From Clostridia bacterium (GTDB lineage Bacteria; Bacillota; Clostridia; Christensenellales; Aristaeellaceae), in the NCBI GenBank assembly GCA_017463245.1, contig JAFTPN010000027.1:1-46583 (forward strand): 46,583 nucleotides of DNA. The letters are read 5' to 3'. Numbering within the stretch: position 1 is the stretch's first letter; every line of letters starts with the position of its first letter. This document shows, piece after piece, positions 39,213-46,583 of the stretch. The position numbers and the translations under genes were made by a program. Below the pieces are notes generated by a model. That model did no database searches, was not told where the DNA came from, and worked only from the letters and a program-made list of their open reading frames with translations.

Positions 39213-41000
39213 ATGGCAGAAAAGCTCCGTCAGCGCAGCGAGATCGCTGACCAGTACAAGTGGAAGCTCACCGACATCTACCCCACCCTGGAGGCCTGGG
39301 AGGCCGCCTTTGCCGCCCTGGGCGAGAAGATCGCCGCCTTTGCCCAGTATGACGGCAAAGTGGCCGAGGATCCCCGCAAGGTCATCCGCGCCTATTTCGA
39401 CCTGGATGCCGAGCTGATGCCCGTGTTTGAGTACGCCTTCCTCAACAAGGAGACCGACAACGCCGACCCCGCCGCCCAGGCCATGAGCGACCGCGTCCGC
39501 GCCCTGGCCGTGCAGGCCAGCACTGCCTCCGCCTTCATGCAGCCTGAGCTCCTCGACCTGGACGAGAGCATCCTCACCGACATGATCAACGACCCCGACA
39601 TGGCGGACTACTCCGTGTTCCTCAGCGACCTTCTCCGGGACAAGGCGCACGCCCTGCCCAAGGAGCAGGAGCGCCTGCTGGCCATGATGGGCGAAGTGGC
39701 CGAGTCCCCCAGCACCACCTTCTCCATGCTGGCGGATGTGGACATGAAGTTCCCCACCATCACCCTCAGCGACGGCTCCCAGCAGGAGCTGAGCGAGGGC
39801 AACTACTCCACCTTCATCCACGGCGACGACCGGGATGTGCGCAAGCAGGCCTTCGAGGGCATCATGGGCACCTATGGCAAGTTTGGCAACACCATTGCGG
39901 CTACCTACAACGGCTCTGTGAAGAATGATACCTTCCAGGCCGCCGCCCGCAAGTATTCCTCCGCGCTCGCCGCCAAGATGGAGCCGCTTCAAATCCCCCA
40001 GGCGGTGTATGACAACCTGATCGAGGTCATTCACGAATACCTGCCCGTGCTGAACGAGTACCTGGAGCTGCGCAAGCAGGTGCTGGGGCTGGACGAGCTG
40101 CACATGTACGACCTCTATTGCCCCATGGTCAGCGATTTCCACATGGATATGCCCTACGAGAAGGCCTTCGACCTGATGCTGGAAGGTCTCAAGCCCATGG
40201 GCGAGGACTACCTGGCCAAGCTGGTGGAAGCCCGGGACAATGGCTGGATCGACGTCTACCCCAGCGAAAACAAGTCCTCCGGCGCCTTCTCCGCTGGCGA
40301 CCTGGCCAAGGTGCATCCCTATGTGCTTTTGAACCACAACGATAACCTGGACAGCGCCTTCACCATCGCCCACGAGCTGGGGCACTCCATGCACAGCTAC
40401 TACAGCAACCAGGCGCAGCCCGCCCCCAAGGCCAATTACAGCCTTTTCGTGGCCGAGGTAGCCTCCACCTGCAACGAGGCCGTGATGATGCGCCACCTGC
40501 TCTCCACCTTCACCGAGAAGAAGGCGCAGGCCTACCTGCTGAACCACTTCCTGGAGCAGTTCCGCACCACCTGCTTCCGCCAGACCATGTTTGCCGAGTT
40601 TGAGCGCATCAGCCACGACATGGCCGCCAAGGGCGAACCCCTCACCAAGGAGTCCCTCTCCAAGGCCTACTATGAGCTGAACCAGAAGTACTACGGCGGC
40701 GCCTGCGTGGTGGACGAGGTCATCGCCAACGAGTGGATGCGCATCCCCCACTTCTACCGCGCCTTCTACGTCTATGTCTACGCCACCGGCCTGTGCGCCG
40801 CCGTGAGCCTGAGCGAGCGCATCCTCACCGAGGGCGAATCCGCCGTTAACGACTACCGCAAGTTCCTCTCCGCCGGCTGCAGCGTGCCGCCCATCGATGC
40901 CCTGAAGCTGGCTGGCATCGACATGTCCAGCCCCGAACCTCTGCGCAAAGCCATGGAAGTCTTCAAGGACACCCTGAAGAAATTCAAGGAAGTGCTGTAA
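39213..41000 (+). CDS. pepF: oligoendopeptidase F
   Basis: 595 aa, standard M3 peptidase size. Zinc motif HELGH at His387-Glu388-His391 (TIAHELGHSMHSY), with the third ligand in VAEVASTCNE. N-terminal helical PepF domain. It cleaves short peptides (7-17 residues) in the cytosol. GAAGGAA precedes the ATG, 21 nt after topB, so likely cotranscribed. The region after the stop has hairpins without a clear T-run. Confidence 0.95.
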   Translation: MAEKLRQRSEIADQYKWKLTDIYPTLEAWEAAFAALGEKIAAFAQYDGKVAEDPRKVIRAYFDLDAELMPVFEYAFLNKETDNADPAAQAMSDRVRALAVQASTASAFMQPELLDLDESILTDMINDPDMADYSVFLSDLLRDKAHALPKEQERLLAMMGEVAESPSTTFSMLADVDMKFPTITLSDGSQQELSEGNYSTFIHGDDRDVRKQAFEGIMGTYGKFGNTIAATYNGSVKNDTFQAAARKYSSALAAKMEPLQIPQAVYDNLIEVIHEYLPVLNEYLELRKQVLGLDELHMYDLYCPMVSDFHMDMPYEKAFDLMLEGLKPMGEDYLAKLVEARDNGWIDVYPSENKSSGAFSAGDLAKVHPYVLLNHNDNLDSAFTIAHELGHSMHSYYSNQAQPAPKANYSLFVAEVASTCNEAVMMRHLLSTFTEKKAQAYLLNHFLEQFRTTCFRQTMFAEFERISHDMAAKGEPLTKESLSKAYYELNQKYYGGACVVDEVIANEWMRIPHFYRAFYVYVYATGLCAAVSLSERILTEGESAVNDYRKFLSAGCSVPPIDALKLAGIDMSSPEPLRKAMEVFKDTLKKFKEVL

Positions 41001-41182
41001 CCAGAGAGGGTTCCACCCTCTCTGGACTCTCCCGCCAGAGGCTCTGCCTCTGGACTCCGCTTAAGGGTCTTCGACCCTTAAGAATCCCGTTCGGGGATAG
41101 CGTTTCTGGGCGTTCTCCGAGCAGGGGTCACGGCGCATAACGGATGCGCCGCGACGCGGGGATTGTTTGGCTTCGCACCGCC
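41001..41182 (+). repeat. cluster of perfect short hairpins after pepF
   Basis: Three perfect stems: CCAGAGAGGG/CCCTCTCTGG (41006-41030 region), CCAGAGGC/GCCTCTGG, and CTTAAGGGTC/GACCCTTAAG. These are followed by smaller GC stems to about 41182. No T-runs, no coding potential seen. CCTCTCTGG, TCCC and a CTTAAGGG-type stem occur again near 44550-44590. Confidence 0.65.
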
Positions 41183-41235
41183 AAAAGCCTCCATCTCCGA
41201 GGGAGGTGGCAGCCGCTTGCGGCTGACGGAGGGAG
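41183..41235 (+). repeat. palindromic repeat, family A (copy 4)
   Basis: AAAAGCCTCCATCTCCGAGG and GAGGTGGCAGCCGCTTGCGG followed by CTGACGGAGGGAG, with the same TGGTTCTGCCGCTT continuation as copy 2. Downstream of pepF, same orientation. Confidence 0.78.
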
Positions 41236-41311
41236 TGGTTCTGCCGCTTGCCCTAACGCGCAACTTCTTTCTGCGCCTGTGTGGGCGAACTGCGTTCGCC
41301 CGCGTCACACA

Positions 41312-41348
41312 CTCAATTCCGCATTCCGAATTCCGAATTCCGCATTCA
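41312..41348 (+). repeat. short tandem repeats ATTCCGAA/ATTCCGCA
   Basis: Just before the ribosome binding site of the next gene come four ATTCCG units with 8-bp period (ATTCCGCATTCCGAATTCCG and more). They leave the CAGGAGG site intact. Confidence 0.6.
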
Positions 41349-41360
41349 GGAGGCACTCCC

Positions 41361-41702
41361 ATGATGAACGGCTACAACAAGGATGATGCGCTTGCTTACA
41401 TCCTCCCCCGCATCGACCGCAAAGGCCACAAGGCGCTGTCCTTCCTCATCGATCAGCTCATCGCCCAGGCCATCGACGCCGACATGGCCTTCATGCACGA
41501 AACCGGCGTGCTGGACGAAAACGGCGACGCTGGCGACAGCTACTATGACGACGACGAGGCCTTCGAGTACATTGTCGAGGCTCTCGCCGCCCAGAATGGC
41601 TTTGACCCGGACATGGCTGTGAAGGTGGGCAGCCTCATCGACGACTACATGGAACTGCAACAGGAATACCTGGAGCAGGCCGGGCTGGTGGACTGGGAAT
41701 AA
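41361..41702 (+). CDS. small acidic protein of unknown function
   Basis: 113 aa from the ATG behind AGGAGG. Rich in Asp/Glu with an acidic cluster (DENGDAGDSYYDDDEAFEY at mid-length). No membrane segment or known motif; the rest looks helical (ALSFLIDQLIAQAIDADMAF, LIDDYMELQQEYLEQAG). The longer frame to 41163 covers repeat DNA and is rejected. Followed by the hairpin 41716-41746. Function unknown. Confidence 0.7.
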   Translation: MMNGYNKDDALAYILPRIDRKGHKALSFLIDQLIAQAIDADMAFMHETGVLDENGDAGDSYYDDDEAFEYIVEALAAQNGFDPDMAVKVGSLIDDYMELQQEYLEQAGLVDWE

Positions 41703-41715
41703 ACTGCATAGCAAA

Positions 41716-41746
41716 GCGGCACACTCCGTAGTGGGGTGTGCCGCTC
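41716..41746 (+). terminator. hairpin after the acidic-protein gene
   Basis: AGCGGCACAC / GTGTGCCGCT, then CTCTGTTA. Probably a weak intrinsic terminator. Confidence 0.55.
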
Positions 41747-41859
41747 TCTGTTATTGATCGAACTGATTTAAAAATGTGCTTCAATCCTTAATTACCGCTT
41801 TAAAATAACGTCAGCGAACGAAATAGTATTATCCTCGTATACTCCCACCATAGGAGTTT

Positions 41860-42087
41860 TTATCCATATACTTCAAGAAATACTGTTACCTGATTCTCCG
41901 ATAGTTCATAAGTTCCATTCATCACAATACCCGCAATGTTTGTTTCAACTTCGTTTCCTTTGAATGTCATGTATACCGGAATTCCATATGCCGAATTCCC
42001 TGAATACGTCCCAGACAGCGTTGTAGTACAAGAACACAAAGATAGAGACATGGCAAATATTATAATCAAGACGACTATCTTTTTCAT
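41860..42087 (-). CDS. small putative lipoprotein
   Basis: 75 aa. MKKIVVLIIIFAMSLSLCSC has a type II signal peptide: the lipobox is probably LSLC with Cys18 as the acylated residue. The mature ~57 residues (TTTLSGTYSGNSAYGIPVYM, then short strands) look like a small beta fold. The ATG overlaps the preceding membrane gene's stop by 4 nt. Last gene of the AT-rich operon. No family recognised; it may be a partner of the membrane protein. Confidence 0.72.
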   Translation of the reverse strand: MKKIVVLIIIFAMSLSLCSCTTTLSGTYSGNSAYGIPVYMTFKGNEVETNIAGIVMNGTYELSENQVTVFLEVYG

Positions 42088-43190
42088 TTTATTAACGCCT
42101 TTCTCTTTTTTCTTTCATCGAATAAACCTTGAACAAACGGGATCAAACAGCTAATTGCAATTGAGAGCAAGATAGCATTATACCATAGTATATAATATGT
42201 CTCTGGAAACCCAAAATCAGAATCTATAGTGAAACAAGTAATACATATTTCAATAAAAAATGCAAAACAATATAGTATGCCGTATTTTTTCTTTTCCTTA
42301 AAATTTTTCCTTCTGAATGCATAATACATCAGTAAAATAATGATCAATACCGTTATAGCGACCGTGAACACATAGTTACAATATCGAACGTTAGACAACC
42401 ATCCAGCATAAACAGTTGCAAGCACTTCCAAAACAATCCATTTCTTATTCTCATGTCTGTACGCATAATGGTATCCAAACAAAACAGGAGCAAGTATAAC
42501 CACCAATCTAGCAACAGAACACGAAAGGGTCATTAGCGGACGATTGCCATCAAAAATGCTATAATGAACATAGGTTGCATAGAACAGCAATCCTCCCAAG
42601 CAGGCAAGTATTATTGCACACAACTTGTATAAGGACGGATGTGAAGGCAAAACGCACAAGAAACCAAGCAGAAAGGATATCCCAATAAGCAATGCTACCG
42701 GAAGTACAGAATAAACGCCTAACAAGGTAATGGTATCTGTCACAATAGAGTTGTATGGAGTGCTATAATATCGCTCAAGATCCACACCGTAAATTGAATA
42801 TATTTCCTCCAGGTAATTCCCCATATAGTTTACATACTCACTTTTATCCAACTCCTGGTAGCTTTCAACCGCTCGAACAAATTGATCCAATAATGTAGTA
42901 AAATCAAAACCCTCAAAATCTAATTCTCTTTCCAAGCTGTTTAGGATGTATGTATCTTCAAGCCCTGCCACCGCAGAATTAGCTACAAACATCAGTACAA
43001 TGGAAATAATCAAAAAGGCAATCCAAATACACATCACAACGAAATGCATTATCCCTTTATGATTCTTCTTCAGTGATTTATTCACATTCCTGTTAGATCT
43101 TACAATAAATACAGGGATCGCAACAACCGCCAAAATCACAAGCATTATGATTAGTATTACATTCAATTCTTGCACCCTCGTTAGTCGCAT
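42084..43190 (-). CDS. polytopic membrane protein of unknown function
   Basis: 368 aa from the ATG at 43190 (AAAGG close by); a GTG at 43205 is an alternative. About nine membrane segments: two early, then a ~95-residue soluble insert (LERELDFEGFDFTTLLDQFV to VDLERYYSTPYNS), then six or seven more. No transporter or enzyme motif is visible. The gene is AT-rich, unlike the surrounding chromosome. It overlaps the lipoprotein gene by 4 nt and lies 57 nt after the C39-like gene with no terminator between, so the three form one operon. Confidence 0.72.
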   Translation of the reverse strand: MRLTRVQELNVILIIMLVILAVVAIPVFIVRSNRNVNKSLKKNHKGIMHFVVMCIWIAFLIISIVLMFVANSAVAGLEDTYILNSLERELDFEGFDFTTLLDQFVRAVESYQELDKSEYVNYMGNYLEEIYSIYGVDLERYYSTPYNSIVTDTITLLGVYSVLPVALLIGISFLLGFLCVLPSHPSLYKLCAIILACLGGLLFYATYVHYSIFDGNRPLMTLSCSVARLVVILAPVLFGYHYAYRHENKKWIVLEVLATVYAGWLSNVRYCNYVFTVAITVLIIILLMYYAFRRKNFKEKKKYGILYCFAFFIEICITCFTIDSDFGFPETYYILWYNAILLSIAISCLIPFVQGLFDERKKRKALIK

Positions 43191-43247
43191 ATGTACCTTT
43201 CCCACCTTTGCTTCAACTGAATCCGTTTACCATCCCATACCAAAAGT

Positions 43248-44084
43248 TTAATACCCCTTAATCGTCACATTCTGCGAATACACTTTCAAGAAGTGTGCCA
43301 GATTCGTCCGTGAAGTCGAATTAGGATCATTGATTGAGAACATCGACGCATCCAGCTTCTTGGGATTCGCATTCTGGTAGCCCGTCACAATCACCCAATG
43401 CCAGCCACCGCTGGGCTTCTGCGCACCAACAATAACAGGCTTTCCTGCTGTTATCGTCGAATAGATTTTGTTCAAATCAAGGGAACTTGCAAGCGTTTTA
43501 TAGTCCGAAGGCCAATACATTTCATTTCCTGTAAAGGACAACCGGTCACGCATTTCCTTGGGCGTAATCTCCTTCTGCGCTCTGTACGATTCGCACATAG
43601 CCATAGAAGTTACCAGACATCCAACCTGCCCAATGTTCTTGGTGGAGATCATCACCCCCGACCATCGGGAATCTGTTTGTTTATATACCGGAATACCATG
43701 CAACCATTTGGTTTGCAAACCGACAGAAACATAGACAGGCTTCGAGAATTTCCAGGAGGTTGCATTGACTGCAGCAACCTGGAAAACATAATCTCCGTCG
43801 GTGCTGACGGTGATCGTCTTTTGTGTAGTCTTAACACCGTAAATCTTTTTGAAATAGCGTTGTTTCGCGCCATTCTCTTTGACCATCTGATCATACTCGC
43901 CACGAGTATAACACTCTATTTCATAGGAAAGCGCTCCCTGCACAGCTGTCCATGTTAGCTTAACATCTTTCCCGGAGACAGTCGCACTTACAGAGGGAGC
44001 TTTCGTGATCGTTGCAGCAAAGGCAACATTCAACGCAGATAGCATTAGCGCGAGAGCAAGAAGAAACGCAAGTAACTTTTTCAT
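43248..44084 (-). CDS. secreted protein with FN3-like and C39-like peptidase domains
   Basis: 278 aa. Signal peptide residues 1-23. Residues 30-120 look like a fibronectin type III domain (SVSATVSGKDVKLTWTAVQG, YVFQVAAVN). From about 130 the C39-like (papain fold) pattern appears: VYKQTDSRWSGVMIST, GQVGCLVTSMAMCES with the likely catalytic Cys, GGWHWVIVTGY with the likely His, and FSINDPNS. Whether it is an active protease or an amidase-like relative is not certain. GGAGG before the ATG. First gene of the AT-rich operon, controlled at 44116-44145 with the palindromic operator. Confidence 0.8.
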   Translation of the reverse strand: MKKLLAFLLALALMLSALNVAFAATITKAPSVSATVSGKDVKLTWTAVQGALSYEIECYTRGEYDQMVKENGAKQRYFKKIYGVKTTQKTITVSTDGDYVFQVAAVNATSWKFSKPVYVSVGLQTKWLHGIPVYKQTDSRWSGVMISTKNIGQVGCLVTSMAMCESYRAQKEITPKEMRDRLSFTGNEMYWPSDYKTLASSLDLNKIYSTITAGKPVIVGAQKPSGGWHWVIVTGYQNANPKKLDASMFSINDPNSTSRTNLAHFLKVYSQNVTIKGY

Positions 44085-44115
44085 TCAATTGCACCTCCAG
44101 AGATTTGTTATGTCC

Positions 44116-44145
44116 ATGATAACCCACTATGGGTTAGTTTGTCAA
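44116..44145 (-). promoter_or_regulatory. promoter and operator of the AT-rich operon
   Basis: Minus strand TTGACA (44145-44140), 18-nt spacer, TATCAT (44121-44116). Inside the spacer lies a perfect palindrome TAACCC-ACTAT-GGGTTA (44120-44136), ideally placed for repression by the divergently encoded XRE protein. A poorer TAACCT-like half-site near 44155-44165 may be a second operator. Confidence 0.7.
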
Positions 44146-44188
44146 TAGTCCATTTCAGGTTAATTAATATTATCTCTGAGGTGATTCG

Positions 44189-44410
44189 ATGATATATCGT
44201 CGCATCCGTGACTTACGAGAAGACCACGATTGGAACCAAACCAAAGTTGCAAAAATGCTCAATATGTCTCAAACAGGCTATTCCAAATATGAAACTGGCG
44301 AGCGCGACATCCCCACCGCCATCCTCATCCAACTCGCCCGCATCTACAACACCAGCATCGACTACCTCCTGGGCGAAACCAACAACCCCACCCGCTATCA
44401 AGAAAAATGA
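44189..44410 (+). CDS. XRE family transcriptional regulator
   Basis: 73 aa, a single HTH_3 domain: RIRDLREDHDWNQTKVAKML then NMSQTGYSKYETGERDIPT, and LARIYNTSIDYLLGE. GAGGTG lies before the ATG. Divergent from the C39-like operon, 104 nt between starts, with the palindrome 44120-44136 in between. It is probably a repressor of that operon and of itself. Terminator at 44404. Confidence 0.88.
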   Translation: MIYRRIRDLREDHDWNQTKVAKMLNMSQTGYSKYETGERDIPTAILIQLARIYNTSIDYLLGETNNPTRYQEK

Positions 44411-44442
44411 CGGCCTCCGCTGTGTGAGGCCGTCATTTTTTC
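44403..44442 (+). terminator. terminator of the XRE gene
   Basis: AAAATGACGGCCTC / GAGGCCGTCATTTT with an 8-nt loop, followed by TTC. Confidence 0.85.
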
Positions 44443-44445
44443 ATG

Positions 44446-44478
44446 CAAAAAGCGGCTTGCTATCTCGAACAAGCCGCT
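44446..44478 (-). terminator. terminator downstream of pckA
   Basis: Minus strand AGCGGCTTG, 10-nt loop, CAAGCCGCT, then TTTTTGC. It is convergent with the XRE terminator and lies about 110 nt after the pckA stop. Confidence 0.8.
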
Positions 44479-44569
44479 AAATAACGTTCCACGCGCAACC
44501 AGTCAAACCAAGTGTTCAACTCGTTCGCGGAATGGGTTTCCAAAGGGGCGATGCCTCTCTGGCGGGATC

Positions 44570-44590
44570 CCTAAGGGCAGAGCCCTTAGG
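44570..44590 (-). repeat. perfect hairpin spanning the pckA stop codon
   Basis: CCTAAGGGC, 3-nt loop, GCCCTTAGG, with the stop TAA (44586-44588) inside the stem. No T-run. The nearby CCTCTCTGGCGGGATCC resembles the hairpin cluster after pepF. Confidence 0.6.
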
Positions 44591-46190
44591 CCTTGGGGCC
44601 AGCCTCGACCAGAGCCTTGCCAGCCTCGTTGCCGGTGTACTTCACGAAGTTCTTCACGAAGCGGCCAGCCAGATCCTTGGCCTTGGTCTCCCACTCGGAG
44701 GCGTCGGCATAGGTGTCGCGGGGATCCAGGATGGTGGGGTTCACGCCGGGCAGCTCGGTGGGAACTTCCAGGTCGAACATGGGGATCTTCTTGGTGGGGG
44801 CATTCAGGATGTCGCCGTTCAGGATGGCGTCGATGATGCCGCGGGTATCCTTGATGGTGATACGCTTGCCGGTGCCGTTCCAGCCGGTGTTGACCAGGTA
44901 GGCCTTGGCGCCGTTGGCTTCCATCTTCTTCACCAGCTCCTCACCGTACTTGGTGGGATGCAGCTCCAGGAAGGCCTGGCCGAAGCAAGCAGAGAAGGTG
45001 GGAGTGGGCTCGGTGATGCCGCGCTCGGTGCCAGCCAGCTTGGCGGTGAAGCCAGACAGGAAGTAGTACTGAGCCTGCTCGGGGGTCAGGATGGACACGG
45101 GGGGCAGCACGCCGAAGGCATCAGCAGACAGGAAGATCACGTTCTTGGCAGCAGGAGCAGCAGAAACGGGCTTCACGATGTTGGTGATGTGGTTGATGGG
45201 ATAGGACACGCGGGTGTTCTCGGTGACGGACTTGTCGTCGAAGTCGCACACGCCGTTCTCGTCCACGGTCACGTTCTCCAGCAGAGCGTTGCGCTTGATG
45301 GCGTTGTAGATGTCAGGCTCGGATTCCTTGTCCAGGCCGATGACCTTGGCATAGCAGCCGCCTTCGAAGTTGAACACGCCATTGTCGTCCCAGCCGTGCT
45401 CGTCGTCGCCGATCAGCAGACGCTTGGGGTCGGTGGACAGGGTGGTCTTGCCGGTGCCGGACAGGCCGAAGAACAGGGCGGTGTTCTCGCCGTTCATGTC
45501 GGTGTTGGCAGAGCAGTGCATGGAGGCAATGCCCTTCAGGGGCAGGTAGTAGTTCATCATGGAGAACATGCCCTTCTTCATCTCGCCGCCGTACCAGGTG
45601 TTCAGGATCACCTGCTCGCGGGAAGTGATGTTGAAGGCCACGCAGGTCTCGGAGTTCAGGCCCAGCTCCTTGTAGTTCTCCACCTTGGCCTTGGAAGCGT
45701 TGTAAACAACGAAGTCAGGCTCGAAATCCTTCAGCTCTTCCTCGGTGGGGATGATGAACATGTTCTTGATGAAGTGAGCCTGCCAGGCCACTTCCACGAT
45801 GAAGCGCACGTTCATGCGGGTGTCAGCGTTGGCGCCGCAGTAGGCGTCCACCACGAAGAGCTTCTTGCCGGAGAGCTCCTTCACGGCCAGCTCCTTCACG
45901 GTCTTCCAGGACTCCTCGGACAGGGGCTTGTTGTCGTTCTTGAACTCATCAGAGGTCCACCACACGGTGTCCTTGGAGTTCTCGTCCATGACGATGAACT
46001 TATCCTTGGGGGAACGGCCGGTATAGATGCCGGTCATCACGTTCACGGCGCCCAGCTCGGTCAGCTGGCCCTTCTCAAAGCCCTCCAGAGCGGGGTTCAT
46101 CTCTTCTTCGAACAGCTGTTCAAAGGAAGGGTTATGCACAATCTCGGTCGTGCCGGTAATGCCATACTTGGTCAGATTCAGCTCAGCCAT
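44586..46190 (-). CDS. pckA: phosphoenolpyruvate carboxykinase (ATP)
   Basis: 534 aa. Kinase P-loop [11 protein letters not shown] with Lys248, the kinase-2 segment [10 protein letters not shown], and [11 protein letters not shown] are all clear. The active-site block GRSPKDKF at the N-terminal domain and IPVAPAAKN-like [12 protein letters not shown] follow. It converts oxaloacetate and ATP to PEP, CO2 and ADP, or runs in the reverse direction in fermentation to fix CO2. GAAAGAGG lies ~11 nt before the ATG. Single-gene unit with promoter at 46279-46307. The hairpin at the stop is odd. Confidence 0.96.
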   Translation of the reverse strand: MAELNLTKYGITGTTEIVHNPSFEQLFEEEMNPALEGFEKGQLTELGAVNVMTGIYTGRSPKDKFIVMDENSKDTVWWTSDEFKNDNKPLSEESWKTVKELAVKELSGKKLFVVDAYCGANADTRMNVRFIVEVAWQAHFIKNMFIIPTEEELKDFEPDFVVYNASKAKVENYKELGLNSETCVAFNITSREQVILNTWYGGEMKKGMFSMMNYYLPLKGIASMHCSANTDMNGENTALFFGLSGTGKTTLSTDPKRLLIGDDEHGWDDNGVFNFEGGCYAKVIGLDKESEPDIYNAIKRNALLENVTVDENGVCDFDDKSVTENTRVSYPINHITNIVKPVSAAPAAKNVIFLSADAFGVLPPVSILTPEQAQYYFLSGFTAKLAGTERGITEPTPTFSACFGQAFLELHPTKYGEELVKKMEANGAKAYLVNTGWNGTGKRITIKDTRGIIDAILNGDILNAPTKKIPMFDLEVPTELPGVNPTILDPRDTYADASEWETKAKDLAGRFVKNFVKYTGNEAGKALVEAGPKA

Positions 46191-46278
46191 GTTGGTTGCA
46201 ACCTCTTTCTAATTTATTGTATTCAGGCCTTTATGATACGCATGAAACTGCGAAATCATGCAAGGTTTCCCATATACA

Positions 46279-46307
46279 ATCATACACCAAAATGGTATTG
46301 AAATCAA
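46279..46307 (-). promoter_or_regulatory. pckA promoter
   Basis: Minus strand TTGATT (46307-46302), 17-nt spacer, TATGAT (46284-46279), which leaves a ~85-nt leader. Confidence 0.7.
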
Positions 46308-46445
46308 TCCCCTTTGCAAAATAATTAACAATTTGTTTTTGATTCAAAGGGAACGAGGCTGGTACTTGCCTCACCACGAAGCTTGGCTGTGCATCTATCT
46401 GTAGGGGCGATCTCTGTTCGCCCGCCACGCCGCAGAATGGGAGCC

Positions 46446-46583
46446 AAAAGCCTCCCTCCCCGAGGTGAGCGATGCGAGCGTCGCCAGTGGCGACAAAAAG
46501 CGAGCTGAGCGAATCAACCGAAACAAGCGAGCTTGCTCGCGCCGATTGAGGTTGCGGATAGGTGGCAGCCGCTTGCGGCTGAC
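46446..46583 (+). repeat. palindromic repeat, family A (copy 5), interrupted and cut by the window edge
   Basis: AAAAGCCTCCCTCCCCGAGG begins a family A copy, and GTGGCAGCCGCTTGCGG resumes it at 46562. In between are about 93 bp of other sequence (46468-46560) with their own hairpins (GTCGCC-AGT-GGCGAC and GCGAG-CTTG-CTCGC). GGTG stands at both borders (46464-46467 and 46561-46564). The stretch 46310-46583 holds no gene I can see. Confidence 0.6.

Noticed and set aside
41078-41362. 94-codon frame on the minus strand
   Set aside because: It lies wholly in palindromic repeats and the 8-bp tandem array, with no ribosome binding site.

Overview
The window looks like chromosome from a Gram-positive, Clostridia-type bacterium of gut-commensal character. 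The signs are strong AAGGAGG-type ribosome binding sites, sigma-A promoters with TATAAT boxes and 17-nt spacers, a threonine T-box leader, the order yicC-remA-gmk-rpoZ-coaBC, a free-standing yajC, PEP carboxykinase, and dense intergenic palindromic repeats. Base composition is GC-rich, except for a clearly AT-rich stretch at about 41.75-44.4 kb. Genus and species cannot be read from the sequence. No rRNA, tRNA, CRISPR array, transposase or prophage gene was seen.

Layout. 1-250 (minus): a promoter, a 29-codon Cys/Met-rich leader peptide, an intrinsic terminator and a ribosome binding site at the window edge, which look like an attenuator for a gene just outside. 0.4-6.6 kb: a secreted L,D-transpeptidase with peptidoglycan-binding repeats, then a MoxR ATPase / DUF58 / transglutaminase operon (minus). 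6.7-7.9 kb: biotin ligase and holo-ACP synthase. 7.9-10.3 kb: two secreted proteins, one with five SH3 repeats. 10.3-11.0 kb: repeats and rpsT. 11.1-13.8 kb: DUF3343 protein divergent from a cysteine desulfurase, a P-loop kinase-like protein and a Phd/YefM-ParE-like toxin-antitoxin pair. 13.8-18.5 kb: a membrane protein, then nadD-yqeK (fused), rsfS, ogt, an rRNA/tRNA methyltransferase, a GNAT protein and a conserved unknown. 18.8-22.0 kb: yicC-remA-gmk-rpoZ-coaBC. 22.0-26.5 kb: a giant secreted SdrD-like repeat protein. 26.7-30.2 kb: YcxB-like, CorC/HlyC-like and secreted unknown proteins. 30.4-33.5 kb: a three-gene GlpA/GlpB-like/DUF1667 redox operon. 33.6-34.8 kb: yajC and a Cys-rich protein. 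34.9-36.9 kb: thrS with its T-box. 37.0-41.0 kb: topB and pepF. 41.0-41.7 kb: repeats and a small acidic protein. 41.8-44.4 kb: an AT-rich module with an XRE regulator divergent from a C39-like protein, a polytopic membrane protein and a lipoprotein. 44.6-46.3 kb: pckA. The right end is repeats.

Most genes are housekeeping (translation, cofactor and nucleotide synthesis, envelope). The most unusual signals are the Cys/Met leader-terminator unit, two ~185-bp intergenic elements that share sequence while their hairpin stems change in a paired manner, a second family of outward-facing palindromes, the AT-rich XRE-controlled envelope module, and a Cys-rich protein behind a possible sporulation-type promoter.

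Start codons were chosen by ribosome binding site and signal peptide or family start, so several differ from the longest frame. Non-ATG starts are inferred for rpsT and nadD (GTG) and for the genes starting at 14606, 28544 and 30426 (TTG).
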